A stretch of 64,000 nucleotides of DNA from Nisaea sp. (GTDB lineage: Bacteria > Pseudomonadota > Alphaproteobacteria > Thalassobaculales > Thalassobaculaceae). The notes under the pieces were generated by a model. It ran no database searches, had not been told where the DNA came from, and saw only the letters and a list, made by a program, of their open reading frames with translations. Numbering within the stretch: the first letter of the stretch is position 1; every line of letters starts with the position of its first letter. Positions 45,959 to 57,341 of this stretch are shown in pieces. Made by a program: the position numbers and the translations under genes. The stretch lies in NCBI RefSeq assembly GCF_017640745.1, contig NZ_JAEPQA010000022.1, forward strand, positions 18,924 through 82,923, written 5' to 3'.

Positions 45959-45992
45959 GCAGATCCACCGGGCCCTGATCCGGTGGATCTGC
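45959..45992 (+). other. Intercistronic hairpin between tctC and tctB
   Basis: GCAGATCCACCGG (45959-45971) and CCGGTGGATCTGC (45980-45992) form a perfect 13-bp stem with an 8-base loop, 15 bases after the tctC stop. There is no T-run. It probably protects the upstream mRNA or partly ends transcription so that the binding protein is made in excess. Confidence 0.65.
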
Positions 45993-46085
45993 CTGCATGC
46001 CTTCTCAAGTCAATCGGATCCGGAAAGCCAAGCAGGTACCGGGCCGGTTTTTTGCTGAATTTCCGTCAGTGCGGGCAGACCCTTC

Positions 46086-46532
46086 ATGAGAACCGTATTT
46101 GCCGTAGCGCTGCTGCTGCTCGCCGTTTTCTACACGGCGATGGCTTTTGCAGATTTCAACTTCCTGAGCCCGCGCGGTCGTATCGCGCCCGGCTTCTTTC
46201 CGCAGATCATCGGCTCCTTGCTGGTCTTCTTCACCCTGTCGACTGTGATCATCGAGTTTCGCAGGCGGCAAACGGAGCCTGGGATTCTGCCGGACTGGGG
46301 CGTGACGCTGAGTGTCAACGCGCTGGTCGGCGTTTTCATCGTCGCGAGCCATTTTCTCGGAGCGCTGCCCGGCATGATCATCTTCATGCTGCTGACGCTG
46401 TCGCTCCTCAATCGCGGCAAGCACATGGTCAACCTGCTGCTCGGGGTGGCGCTTCCCGTCCTCATGTTCGTGTCGTTCCGGTTCTGGCTCAACGCCGCGA
46501 TGCCGCCGGGAATGATCGGACTTCCGTACTGA
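46086..46532 (+). CDS. tctB: Tripartite tricarboxylate transporter small subunit TctB
   Basis: 148 residues with four membrane segments, as expected for TctB. The N-terminal helix is followed by SPRGRIAPGFFPQIIGSLLV, a family-typical piece. It couples with TctA in the inner membrane. It lies between tctC and tctA, 63 bases before tctA. Confidence 0.9.
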   Translation: MRTVFAVALLLLAVFYTAMAFADFNFLSPRGRIAPGFFPQIIGSLLVFFTLSTVIIEFRRRQTEPGILPDWGVTLSVNALVGVFIVASHFLGALPGMIIFMLLTLSLLNRGKHMVNLLLGVALPVLMFVSFRFWLNAAMPPGMIGLPY

Positions 46533-46594
46533 GCCTGCATTTCGCCGACCGTTAGCCAACAAAGCCGCAAAGAAAGAGACGCCAGGTAGCCACG

Positions 46595-48130
46595 ATGGAA
46601 CTCTTCGACCACCTCTTGCTCGGCCTCTCCGTCGCGATCACGCCGATCAACATCGTTTATCTTCTCGCTGGCGCCATGATCGGGATGATCGTCGGGATCA
46701 TTCCGGGCTTCGGGCCCGCGGCTGGATTGTCGATCCTGTTGCCGCTGACCTTCGGCATGGATCCGATCGGCGCGATCATGATGCTCGCCGCCATCTATTA
46801 CGGCGCGATGTACGGCGGCACGATCACATCCATTCTCCTGAATACGCCGGGCGAGTCCGCGGTCGTCGCCTCGACCTTCGATGGCTATCCGCTGGCCCAG
46901 CAGGGGCGCGCGGGACCGGCGCTTGTCATGCAGGCGGTGGCGTCGTTCTTCGGCGGCACCGTCGGGGTCATCCTGATCACCGTTCTGGCCGCGGTTTTCG
47001 CCCTGGTGACCCGGAGCTTCGGGCCGCCGGAATTCTTCATGCTGGTGATGATGGGCATGGTCACGCTGGTCGTCCTGATCGGCGACAACTGGCGGTACGG
47101 AGCGGTTTCGGCGCTCATCGGCTTCGCGCTCGGCACCGTCGGCGTCGATCTGGAGACGGGCCTGCAGCGCTTCACCTTCGGTTCGGCGGAGCTGATCGGC
47201 GGCATCGAGTTCATCCCGATCGCCATCGGCCTGTTTGGTCTCGGAGAGCTCTATTACGCCTTCTACCAGGGCCTGCACCGAGCGGGCTCCGGCGGCATCA
47301 TCCAGTATCAGAACGAGAAGGAGTTCTGGCCCAACGCCCAGGACTGGATCGTCTCCAAGTTGGCGCTTGTCCGCGGCTCGATCCTCGGTTTCTGCGTCGG
47401 CCTGATGCCGGGCGCGGGTGCCACCGTTGCGTCGTTGATGGCCTATTCCATCGAAAAGTCCTCCTCCAAGACGCCCGAGCGCTTCGGCAAGGGCGCGATG
47501 GAGGGGCTGGTGGCGCCCGAAGCGGCCAACAATGCCGCGTCGGCCGGTGCGATGGTGCCGCTGTTGACGCTCGGTATCCCGGGGTCGGCCTCGACCGCCG
47601 TGCTGCTGGCGGCCTTCGTGCTGTGGGGCGTGAAGCCGGGGCCGCTGCTGATGGAGCAGAACCCGGAGCTTGCCTGGGGGCTCGTTGCCAGCATGTATCT
47701 GGGGAACATGGCCCTGCTCGCGATCAATATCTTCGCAATCCCCGTCTTCGTCATGATGCTGAAGGTGCCCTACCGGCTCCTTGCGCCAGCGGTCATCCTA
47801 GTCTGCACGATGGGCACGTTCAGCGTGCACGGCAGCATCATCGAGGTCTGGCTGATGTTCGCGGCGGGCATCGTCGGTTTCTTCATGAAGCTCTATGGCT
47901 ATTCGCCCGCGGCGACCGTTCTGGCACTTGTACTCGGTCCGCTTGCCGAGGAGACCTTGCGCCAGACCCTGATCATCTCGCGCGGCTCGCCGCTCATCTT
48001 CGTCGAGCGCGGCACGTCGCTGATCATCCTGCTCATCACGCTCGGCGTGGTGGCATTCGGGATCTACATGAGCCACAGCAGGAAGGCGGAGAAGATGAAA
48101 GCGAATGCCGTCGACACGAGTTCCGAATAG
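46595..48130 (+). CDS. tctA: Tripartite tricarboxylate transporter large permease TctA
   Basis: 511 residues, about twelve membrane segments. The two family signatures are present: GIIPGFGPAAGLSILLPLTF (near residue 34) and GLMPGAGATVASLMAYSIEK (near 270). AYYGAMYGG-type sequence (AIYYGAMYGGTITSILLNTP) follows the first. It forms the solute:cation symport channel. The 230 bases after its stop show one weak hairpin and no gene. Confidence 0.94.
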   Translation: MELFDHLLLGLSVAITPINIVYLLAGAMIGMIVGIIPGFGPAAGLSILLPLTFGMDPIGAIMMLAAIYYGAMYGGTITSILLNTPGESAVVASTFDGYPLAQQGRAGPALVMQAVASFFGGTVGVILITVLAAVFALVTRSFGPPEFFMLVMMGMVTLVVLIGDNWRYGAVSALIGFALGTVGVDLETGLQRFTFGSAELIGGIEFIPIAIGLFGLGELYYAFYQGLHRAGSGGIIQYQNEKEFWPNAQDWIVSKLALVRGSILGFCVGLMPGAGATVASLMAYSIEKSSSKTPERFGKGAMEGLVAPEAANNAASAGAMVPLLTLGIPGSASTAVLLAAFVLWGVKPGPLLMEQNPELAWGLVASMYLGNMALLAINIFAIPVFVMMLKVPYRLLAPAVILVCTMGTFSVHGSIIEVWLMFAAGIVGFFMKLYGYSPAATVLALVLGPLAEETLRQTLIISRGSPLIFVERGTSLIILLITLGVVAFGIYMSHSRKAEKMKANAVDTSSE

Positions 48131-48360
48131 GCTCCGTTGCTGATCTCGAAATCAACGGCCTATGAATGCCGGCGTGAGCTGCTCCTGTCGTTTGGATAAC
48201 GGGCATTGGCAGCTGCTCCGGCGGACGGGGCGGCGCGGCCCTGACCGGGCCATCTGCTTTTGACGCGTGCGGGCTGAAAACTTCTATGCTCTGGCTTTCC
48301 GGAGTCCCGTTGGCTAAGAACGCGGGGCAAGAGCGCTAACTCGACCGGAACGACCGACAG

Positions 48361-49647
48361 ATGACAACACCACCTGTATTGATTGCCGGGGGCGGCATCG
48401 GCGGACTGTGTGCGGCGCTGACTCTCCACCAGATCGGTGTGTCATTCATCGTGTTCGAGGCCGTTGAGGAGTTGCGGCCGCTCGGTGTCGGGATCAACCT
48501 GCAGCCGAACGCGGTGCGCGAGCTCTATGACATGGAGATCGGGGCGGACGATCTCGATACAGTCGGCGTACCGGCGCGGGAATGGGCGCTGGTCGGGCTC
48601 AATGGCAATGACATCTACGCGGAACCGCGCGGAGAGTACGCCGGCTACAAGTGGCCGCAATACGCGGCCCATCGGGGGCTGTTTCACATGCTCCTGCTCG
48701 ATAAGCTGCGGCAACGGTCGGGCGAAGAGACGATCCGGCTCGGTCATCGTGTCACCGGATACGAGAACAATGCCGACGGGACAGTGAGTGCGCTGATCGA
48801 GCGTGCCGACCGGACGACGGACCGCGTGACCGGATCGCTCCTGATCGGCGCCGACGGCATCCACTCGGCCATCCGGGCTCAGATGCATCCGGACCAGCCG
48901 CCGATCAACTGGGGCGGCGCCATCATGTGGCGCGGCACGACCCTTGCGAAACCGATCCGGACCGGGTCGTCTTTCGTCGGGCTCGGCACGCATCGTCAGC
49001 GGATGGTGATCTACCCGATTTCCCATCCGGATCCGGCCAGCGGCCTCGCGACGATCAACTGGATCGCCGAGGTAACCGTCGACAATTCCCGGGGATGGCA
49101 AGACAGCGGCTGGTTCAAACCGGTCGGGATCGACGCATTCATCCATCACTTCGAAGGCTGGACCTACGACTGGCTGGATGTGCCCGCGCTGCTGCGCGGC
49201 GCGGATATCGCCTACGAAAACCCGATGATCGACCGGGACCCTATCCCCACCTGGGTCGACGGCAATGTGGTGCTGATGGGAGATGCGGCCCATCCGATGT
49301 ATCCGACGGGCTCGAACGGGGCGAGCCAGGCCATTGTGGATGCGCGTGTCCTCGGGGCCGCGATGATCAAGCACGGTGTCACCGGGGCTGCCTTGCGCGC
49401 CTTCGATCGCCAGCTTTGCGAGCCGGTCTCCCAGGTCGTCCTGCGCAACCGCGGCGCCGGTCCTTTCGGGTTGCTGAACATGGTCGACGAACGGTGCGGC
49501 GGCACGTTCGACGATATCGACGACGTCATCCCGCAGGCGGAACGGGCCGCTTTCATGGCCGGTTATCAGTCTGCTGCTGGCTTCGCCATCGAAAAGCTGA
49601 ACGGCGCGCCATCCACCATCGAGCCGGGGGCCAGAGCTCAGGTCTGA
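48361..49647 (+). CDS. FAD-dependent monooxygenase (salicylate hydroxylase type)
   Basis: 428 residues. FAD-binding GGGIGGLCAALTLHQIGV at the N-terminus, ELRPLGVGINLQPNAVREL, LIGADGIHSAIRAQM (DG motif) and VVLMGDAAHPMYPTGSNGAS (GD motif). This is the class A flavin hydroxylase pattern, acting on aromatic or heteroaromatic acids with NAD(P)H and O2. It is 112 bases upstream of an M29/NicX-like gene on the same strand; together they suggest hydroxylation and then ring cleavage. It follows tctA by 230 bases. Confidence 0.88.
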   Translation: MTTPPVLIAGGGIGGLCAALTLHQIGVSFIVFEAVEELRPLGVGINLQPNAVRELYDMEIGADDLDTVGVPAREWALVGLNGNDIYAEPRGEYAGYKWPQYAAHRGLFHMLLLDKLRQRSGEETIRLGHRVTGYENNADGTVSALIERADRTTDRVTGSLLIGADGIHSAIRAQMHPDQPPINWGGAIMWRGTTLAKPIRTGSSFVGLGTHRQRMVIYPISHPDPASGLATINWIAEVTVDNSRGWQDSGWFKPVGIDAFIHHFEGWTYDWLDVPALLRGADIAYENPMIDRDPIPTWVDGNVVLMGDAAHPMYPTGSNGASQAIVDARVLGAAMIKHGVTGAALRAFDRQLCEPVSQVVLRNRGAGPFGLLNMVDERCGGTFDDIDDVIPQAERAAFMAGYQSAAGFAIEKLNGAPSTIEPGARAQV

Positions 49648-49759
49648 CGGCCTGGCCGCCGGTTGCGAGACACCGCCCCCCTGATCGACGTTGACGCCGG
49701 TGCGGCACACGGCGTCTTCTTAGAGAAAACAAGATCAGGACCGCACGGGGGGAAAGCGC

Positions 49760-50770
49760 ATGTCTTGGCCGATCCAGCATTTTCATTACGTTCCGGGCTC
49801 TTCCAGCATCATCGAGATGATGCCGGGCGCGCTGAAGGCGATGACCCAGTGCGCCGGGGTAAAGCCTGGCGAGAACGTCGTCATCGCCTGCGACACCAAC
49901 AAGCTGCGCCTCGCCGAGGTACTCGCAGCGGCGGCCTATGCGGTTGGCGGCATTCCGACGATCACCATGTTTCCGCCGACCGGCGCGCACGGCGCCCAGG
50001 TGCCGGATCCGGTGGTCGGCGCCTGCGCCCGCGCCGACGTCTTCTTCCTGCCGACGAGCTGGTCGATGACCCATACGGACGCGCGGATCGCCGCCTCCGA
50101 GAACGGTGCGCGCGGCGCGACCATGTGCGAGGTGACCGAGGATTGTCTCTGTGCGGGCGGCATCCTCGGTGATTTCGAAGCCGCGGATGCGCTGGCGCGG
50201 AAGATCGGTGCGGTGCTGGAGAAGAGTGATACGATCCGCATGACCTCACCCGGTGGAACGGACCTGACCGGCAAGGTGACGAAACGGCCGATCCAGTACG
50301 AGACAGGCCTGTTCCGCAATCCGGGCGAGTTCGGGGCGCTGCCGAACAGCGAGCTGAACATCTCTCCGATCGAGGGAACGACCGAGGGGGTCATCGTCGG
50401 CAATGTCAGGCTGATGGGCTTCGGCATTCTGCGCGAGGAGCCGATCACCATCGAGGTGAAGGGCGGGGAAGTGACCAAGGCCTGGGGCGGGGCGGCGGCT
50501 GACTATCTCAACGCGACGCTCGCGTCCTTCAACGACCGTTCGGCTTACAATCTTGCCGAGTTCGCGGTCGGCCTCAATCCGAAGGCGCGGTCCTATGCCA
50601 CCAATCTCGAGGATCTCGGCAAGCTCGGGTTCGGTCATCACGGGATCGGCAGCAATTACGCGATCGGCGGCAATGTGAAGGCGCCCTGCCATATCGACGT
50701 GATCTATACCGATGCGACGCTGGAACTCGACGGCAGGACCGTGCTCGAGCGGGGCGCTCTCCGGGTGTGA
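49760..50770 (+). CDS. M29/NicX-like metalloenzyme (aminopeptidase T or dihydroxypyridine dioxygenase family)
   Basis: 336 residues with GGGGGGAAA upstream. Candidate metal ligands in the order known for M29 enzymes are Glu198 (NSELN), Glu267 (NLAEFAVGLNP), His293/294 (GFGHHG), Tyr300, His311 and Asp313 (CHIDVIY). The C-terminal HxD is shared with NicX, the 2,5-dihydroxypyridine 5,6-dioxygenase of nicotinate breakdown, which has the same fold. Peptidase and ring-cleaving roles cannot be told apart by eye. The adjoining FAD monooxygenase favours a ring-cleavage role. Confidence 0.75.
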   Translation: MSWPIQHFHYVPGSSSIIEMMPGALKAMTQCAGVKPGENVVIACDTNKLRLAEVLAAAAYAVGGIPTITMFPPTGAHGAQVPDPVVGACARADVFFLPTSWSMTHTDARIAASENGARGATMCEVTEDCLCAGGILGDFEAADALARKIGAVLEKSDTIRMTSPGGTDLTGKVTKRPIQYETGLFRNPGEFGALPNSELNISPIEGTTEGVIVGNVRLMGFGILREEPITIEVKGGEVTKAWGGAAADYLNATLASFNDRSAYNLAEFAVGLNPKARSYATNLEDLGKLGFGHHGIGSNYAIGGNVKAPCHIDVIYTDATLELDGRTVLERGALRV

Positions 50771-50858
50771 CCGGGACAGGCCCATTGGCCGCTCGCCGAA
50801 ACCGATTTCTGCACTTATGATTGTACCCGGCTCTTAGGTTTTGTCGGGACCGCCGGGG

Positions 50859-51425
50859 ATGTTCGAGATTTTGGTGGAGCGCGAATTGCCTCGGCCGCGT
50901 GGCGAGGATGACCCCATGGCCCGGCTGTGGAGCTTCTGGGATCGCGAGCGGGACGGTGCGCGGGTCCTTCCGCGCGCCAGGTTCGATGCCTTTGCCTTTC
51001 CCGAACTGCTCGGCAGGATAAACCTCGTCACGATCGAGCCGGGGCGGCCGACGCGTTTCTGTTTCCGGGTTTTCGGTTCAGGGATGGACGATCCGCTTCA
51101 GGGCGACATGACGGCTCGGTCCGTCGCGGACATCAGGGAACCCGCCTATGCCGACCTGGTGCAACGCCACTATCTGCAGGCGTTTCGGCTCTGCCGGCCG
51201 TGCTTCGCGGAAATCAAATCGGACATTGGCGAGGGGAGCCTGTTTCACTATTGCCGGCTGATCCTGCCGCTTTCGACGAAGCAGGACATATGCGACATGC
51301 TTCTCGTCACCTCGGTCAGGTATGCCGACGACAGGAATTGGGCGCCCCAAGACGGGATCTCGCTGTCTCTTCAGAAGGCGCACCGCTATGACGGGACCGT
51401 TCCGGAACGGGTTCACAAGTTCTGA
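50859..51425 (+). CDS. PAS-fold protein of the PAS_5-like group
   Basis: 188 residues from ATG 50859; a TTG at 50841 would add six residues. It contains LWSFWDRERDGARVLPRARF, PRFxFRVFGSGM-type sequence (TRFCFRVFGSGMDDPLQGDM) and RLILPLSTKQDICDMLLVTS. This matches the stand-alone PAS_5-type proteins common in Rhodospirillales, whose ligand and role are unknown to me. No signal peptide or membrane segment. It stands alone between the NicX-like gene and the YgiQ-type gene. Confidence 0.75.
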   Translation: MFEILVERELPRPRGEDDPMARLWSFWDRERDGARVLPRARFDAFAFPELLGRINLVTIEPGRPTRFCFRVFGSGMDDPLQGDMTARSVADIREPAYADLVQRHYLQAFRLCRPCFAEIKSDIGEGSLFHYCRLILPLSTKQDICDMLLVTSVRYADDRNWAPQDGISLSLQKAHRYDGTVPERVHKF

Positions 51426-51535
51426 GCAGCATGCGCGCAGGATGGATGGGCATCGCGGTCGCGCGGTGGATTTGCTAGAATGATGGAATACCTTTAAAAG
51501 CTGCCGCTCCGCGCCATCACGACGAGGCATTGACC

Positions 51536-53671
<2,136 letters not shown>

Positions 53672-53703
53672 CCGGCGCGGTCTTCGGGTAGCTGCCGGGT
53701 TCC

Positions 53704-56700
53704 TCAGGAACCCGGCTTGCCCCATCCTCCGCCCGACGGCGTCTGCATGACGAAGAGATCGCCCGCATGGACCTCGTTGCGGTCGTTGCCCGCATGTTCG
53801 ACGCGGGTGCCGTCCGCGCGTTCGATCCAGTCCCTGCCGACCTGTCCCGGCTCCGCTCCCGGCCCGGCGAAGGGCGGAACGCGGCGGTGGGAGCCGAGCG
53901 TGGTCACCGTCATGTCCTCGAGGAAGCGGAGCTTGCGGGTACAGCCGTCGCCGCCCGTCCAGCGTCCCTTGCCGCCGGAGCCGCGCCGGATCGACCATTC
54001 CTCGAGCCTGACCGGGAAGCGGTGCTCCAGCACCTCGGGGTCGGTGCCGCGGGTGTTGGTCATGTGGGTCTGCACCGCCGAGCAGCCGTCGAAGCCGGGG
54101 CCTGCGCCCGTGCCGCCGCAGATCGTCTCGTAGTTCTGGATCTTCTCGTTGCCCCAGACGAAGTTGTTCATCGTCGCCTGCGAGCCCGCCATGGCGCCGA
54201 GCGCGCCCATCAGGGCGTTGCAGGAGAGCTGGCTGACCTCCGTGTTGCCGGCGATCACGGCCGAGGGGTACTGGGCGTTCACCATCGAGCCTTCCGGCGC
54301 GATGATCTTCAGTGGCTTGAAGCAGCCTTCGTTGAGCGGGATCGGCGCGCCGACCAGGGTGCGGAAGACGTAGAGCACCACCGCGTGGCAGACGGCGAGG
54401 GGAGCATTGTAGTTGAAGCTGTTCCGCGCCGTGCCGGTGAAGTCGATCTCCGCCGAGCGGGTCTTGTGGTTGACGCGGACGGCGACGCGGATGAACTCGC
54501 CATTGTCGAGCTCGTAGTCGAAGGAACCGTCCTTCAGGGCGTCGATCACCCGCCGGACGCACTCCTCGGCATTGTCCTGCACGTGCTGCATGTAGGCGTG
54601 CACGGTCTCGAGACCGAACTGCCGGATCATCTTGGCGACCTCGCGGGCGCCGGTCTCGTTCGCCGCGACCTGGGCCGCGAGATCGGCCATGTTCTCGTTC
54701 ACGTTGCGGCAGGGATAACGCCCGGAGGACAGAAGCGCCCGCGTCTCGGCCTCGCGGAAGACGCCGCCATCGACCATCTTGAAATTGTCGATGAGGACGC
54801 CTTCCTCCTCGATATGGCGGCTGTCCGGCGGGGCGGAACCCGGCGTCTTGCCACCGATATCGGCGTGGTGCCCGCGCGAGGCGACATAGAAGATCGGCTT
54901 GCCCGCCTCGAAGACTGGGGTGATGACGGTGACATCCGGCAGGTGCGTGCCGCCGTTGAAGGGGGCGTTCAGGACATAGACGTCGCCTTCCTTCATGTCC
55001 GGATTGAGCCGGATCACGGTGCGGATCGATTCCGACATCGAGCCGAGATGCACCGGCACGTGCGGCGCGTTCGCCACCAGCCCGCCGTCGGGCGCGAAAA
55101 GCGCGCAGGAGAAGTCCAGCCGCTCCTTGATGTTCACCGAATAGGCCGTGTTGGCGAGGGTCGCGCCCATCTGCTCGGCGATCGACATGAAGAGGTTGTT
55201 GAAGACCTCCAGCATCACCGGGTCGGCCGAGGAGCCGACGGCCTCCCTCCGCTTCATCGGATAGGCGCGGGAGAGGATCAGATGGCCCCATTCGTTGAGC
55301 GATGCGCGCCAGCCGGGCTCGATCACGTTGGTGCCGGTCGGCTCCTTGATGATCGCCGGACCCTCGACCATCTGGCCGGGCTGCATGTTCTCGCGGTCGT
55401 AGAGCGGGGTGGCGTCGCCGCCGAAATGGCTGGCGACATTATCCACCGGAACAGGTTTGGCGCTGCCCGGCTCCATCTTTGTATCGGCGATTTCCGCCGC
55501 GCCGCCGACGGCCTCGACGGCAAGCGCCTCGAACACCAGTTCACGTTCGCCGGCGGTGAAACCGAACCGGGCGCGGTGCGCCTCGTCGAAGCCTTTGCGT
55601 AAAGCGTCTTCGTCGCCGAACGGCACTTCCAGAGCCTGATGTGAGCCGCGGTAGCGGAGGTGCGCCCGCTTTTCGACCCGGATCGCATCGGGCGCGACGC
55701 CCTGCGATTTGACCTCGGCGACCGCTTCGGCCGCCGCTTCTTCGAGTACCTTCCCCGCTTCGGCGACGGACGCGATCGGCGCATCGAACTGGCGTTCACG
55801 GAGCGCGCGGATCTCGGCGAGGCCCATGCCGTAGGCGGAGAGCACGCCGGCGAAGGGATGCACGAAGACGGTCTCCATGCCGAGCGCGTCGGCCACGGCG
55901 CAGGCATGCTGGCCACCGGCGCCGCCGAAGCATTGCAGGGTGTATTTCGTGACGTCGTAGCCGCGCTGCACGCTGATCTTCTTGATCGCGTTGGCCATGT
56001 TCTCGACCGCGATGCGCAGGAAGCCCTCGGCGAGATCCTCGGGTGTGCGTTCCGCTTCGCCGGTCTCGGCCGCGATCTGCTTCGCCATCTCCGCGAATTT
56101 CTCCCGCACCACGGCGGCGTCGAGCGGCTGGTCGGCGTTCGGGCCGAAGACGGCCGGGAAATGGTGCGGCTGCAGCTTGCCGAGCATGACGTTGCAGTCG
56201 GTCACGGTCAGCGGACCGCCGCGGCGATAGCAGGCCGGTCCCGGATCGGCGCCGGCGCTGTCCGGTCCGACCTGGAAGCGGCCGTCGCGGAAATGCAGGA
56301 TCGAGCCGCCGCCGGCCGCGACCGTATGGATGTTCATCATCGGCGCGCGCATGCGCACGCCCGCGACCTCGGTCTCGAAGGAGCGCTCGTAGGCACCCGC
56401 ATAGTGGCAGACGTCGGTCGAGGTGCCGCCCATGTCGAAACCGATCAGACGGTCGTAGCCTGCAAGCTCGCCGGTCTTCACCATGCCGACGACGCCCCCG
56501 GCCGGGCCGGACAGGATCGCGTCCTTGCCGTTGAAGAGGGCGGCGTCGGTCAGCCCGCCGTTCGACTGCATGAACATCAGCCGGCCCTCGCCGCCGAGCG
56601 CGTCGGAGACCTGGTTCACGTAACGCCGGAGGATCGGGGAAAGATAGGCGTCCACCACGGTGGTGTCGCCGCGCGGGACCAGCTTCATCAGCGGCGAGAT

Positions 56701-57276
56701 CTGGTGCGAGACGCTGATCTGTCCGAAGCCTTCCTCGGCCGCTATCGCCGCGACGCGGGCCTCGTGCACCGGGTTGAGGTAGCTGTGCATGAAGGCGATG
56801 GCGACGCTGTCGATCCCGTCAGCCTTCGCCCGCCGGAGGGCTGCGCGCGTGGCTTCCTCGTCGAGTTCGGTCAGGACCTCGCCTTCCGCGTCGAGGCGCT
56901 CCGTGACTTCGGTGACGCGTTCATAGAGCAGCTCAGGCAGCTTGATATGAAGGTCGAAGAGCTGCGGCCGGGTCTGATGCCCGAGGCGGAGCAGATCGCC
57001 GAAGCCTTTCGTGATCAGCAGCAGCGTGCGGTCGCCCTTGCGCTCCAGCAGCGCGTTGGTCGCGACCGTCGTGCCCATCTTCACGGCGTCGATCGTGTTG
57101 GCGGGCACCGGATCGTCCTTGCCGAGGCCGAGCAGCTCGCGGATGCCCTGCACCGCGGCGTCGCGGTAGCGCTCCGGATTCTCCGAGAGGAGCTTGTGGG
57201 TCAGCAAAGTCCCGTCCGGTTTTTGCGCCACGATGTCGGTGAAGGTTCCGCCGCGGTCGACCCAGAATTGCCACAT
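53704..57276 (-). CDS. Fused hydantoinase/5-oxoprolinase (HyuA-HyuB)
   Basis: 1190 residues. The HyuA half (about 1-690) has WQFWVDRGGTFTDIVAQ, SGPAGGVVGMVKTGELAG and IGFDMGGTSTDVCHYAG, an actin-like ATPase site. The HyuB half (about 700-1185) has EVFNNLFMSIAEQMGATLAN, FNGGTHLPDVTVITPVF, GHHADIGG and GGTGAGPGFDGCSAVQTHMT. Full-length fusion is typical of ATP-dependent 5-oxoprolinase (5-oxoproline to glutamate). ATG 57276 with GGAG upstream; an earlier ATG at 57309 was rejected. It is 65 bases after the TRAP large-permease gene and in one operon with a D-glutamate-cyclase-like gene, supporting that function. Confidence 0.92.
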   Translation of the reverse strand: MWQFWVDRGGTFTDIVAQKPDGTLLTHKLLSENPERYRDAAVQGIRELLGLGKDDPVPANTIDAVKMGTTVATNALLERKGDRTLLLITKGFGDLLRLGHQTRPQLFDLHIKLPELLYERVTEVTERLDAEGEVLTELDEEATRAALRRAKADGIDSVAIAFMHSYLNPVHEARVAAIAAEEGFGQISVSHQISPLMKLVPRGDTTVVDAYLSPILRRYVNQVSDALGGEGRLMFMQSNGGLTDAALFNGKDAILSGPAGGVVGMVKTGELAGYDRLIGFDMGGTSTDVCHYAGAYERSFETEVAGVRMRAPMMNIHTVAAGGGSILHFRDGRFQVGPDSAGADPGPACYRRGGPLTVTDCNVMLGKLQPHHFPAVFGPNADQPLDAAVVREKFAEMAKQIAAETGEAERTPEDLAEGFLRIAVENMANAIKKISVQRGYDVTKYTLQCFGGAGGQHACAVADALGMETVFVHPFAGVLSAYGMGLAEIRALRERQFDAPIASVAEAGKVLEEAAAEAVAEVKSQGVAPDAIRVEKRAHLRYRGSHQALEVPFGDEDALRKGFDEAHRARFGFTAGERELVFEALAVEAVGGAAEIADTKMEPGSAKPVPVDNVASHFGGDATPLYDRENMQPGQMVEGPAIIKEPTGTNVIEPGWRASLNEWGHLILSRAYPMKRREAVGSSADPVMLEVFNNLFMSIAEQMGATLANTAYSVNIKERLDFSCALFAPDGGLVANAPHVPVHLGSMSESIRTVIRLNPDMKEGDVYVLNAPFNGGTHLPDVTVITPVFEAGKPIFYVASRGHHADIGGKTPGSAPPDSRHIEEEGVLIDNFKMVDGGVFREAETRALLSSGRYPCRNVNENMADLAAQVAANETGAREVAKMIRQFGLETVHAYMQHVQDNAEECVRRVIDALKDGSFDYELDNGEFIRVAVRVNHKTRSAEIDFTGTARNSFNYNAPLAVCHAVVLYVFRTLVGAPIPLNEGCFKPLKIIAPEGSMVNAQYPSAVIAGNTEVSQLSCNALMGALGAMAGSQATMNNFVWGNEKIQNYETICGGTGAGPGFDGCSAVQTHMTNTRGTDPEVLEHRFPVRLEEWSIRRGSGGKGRWTGGDGCTRKLRFLEDMTVTTLGSHRRVPPFAGPGAEPGQVGRDWIERADGTRVEHAGNDRNEVHAGDLFVMQTPSGGGWGKPGS

Positions 57277-57341
57277 GACAAAGTTTCTCCGTTGGCGCCA
57301 AAGGCGCATCAGTAGTCAGCCCACAAAGATAGTTCAGATGA

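Noticed and set aside
53694..53716. Terminator between the YgiQ-type gene and the oxoprolinase gene
   Set aside because: GCCGGGTTC/GAACCCGGC pairs well, but it overlaps the oxoprolinase stop codon and has no T-run on either strand.
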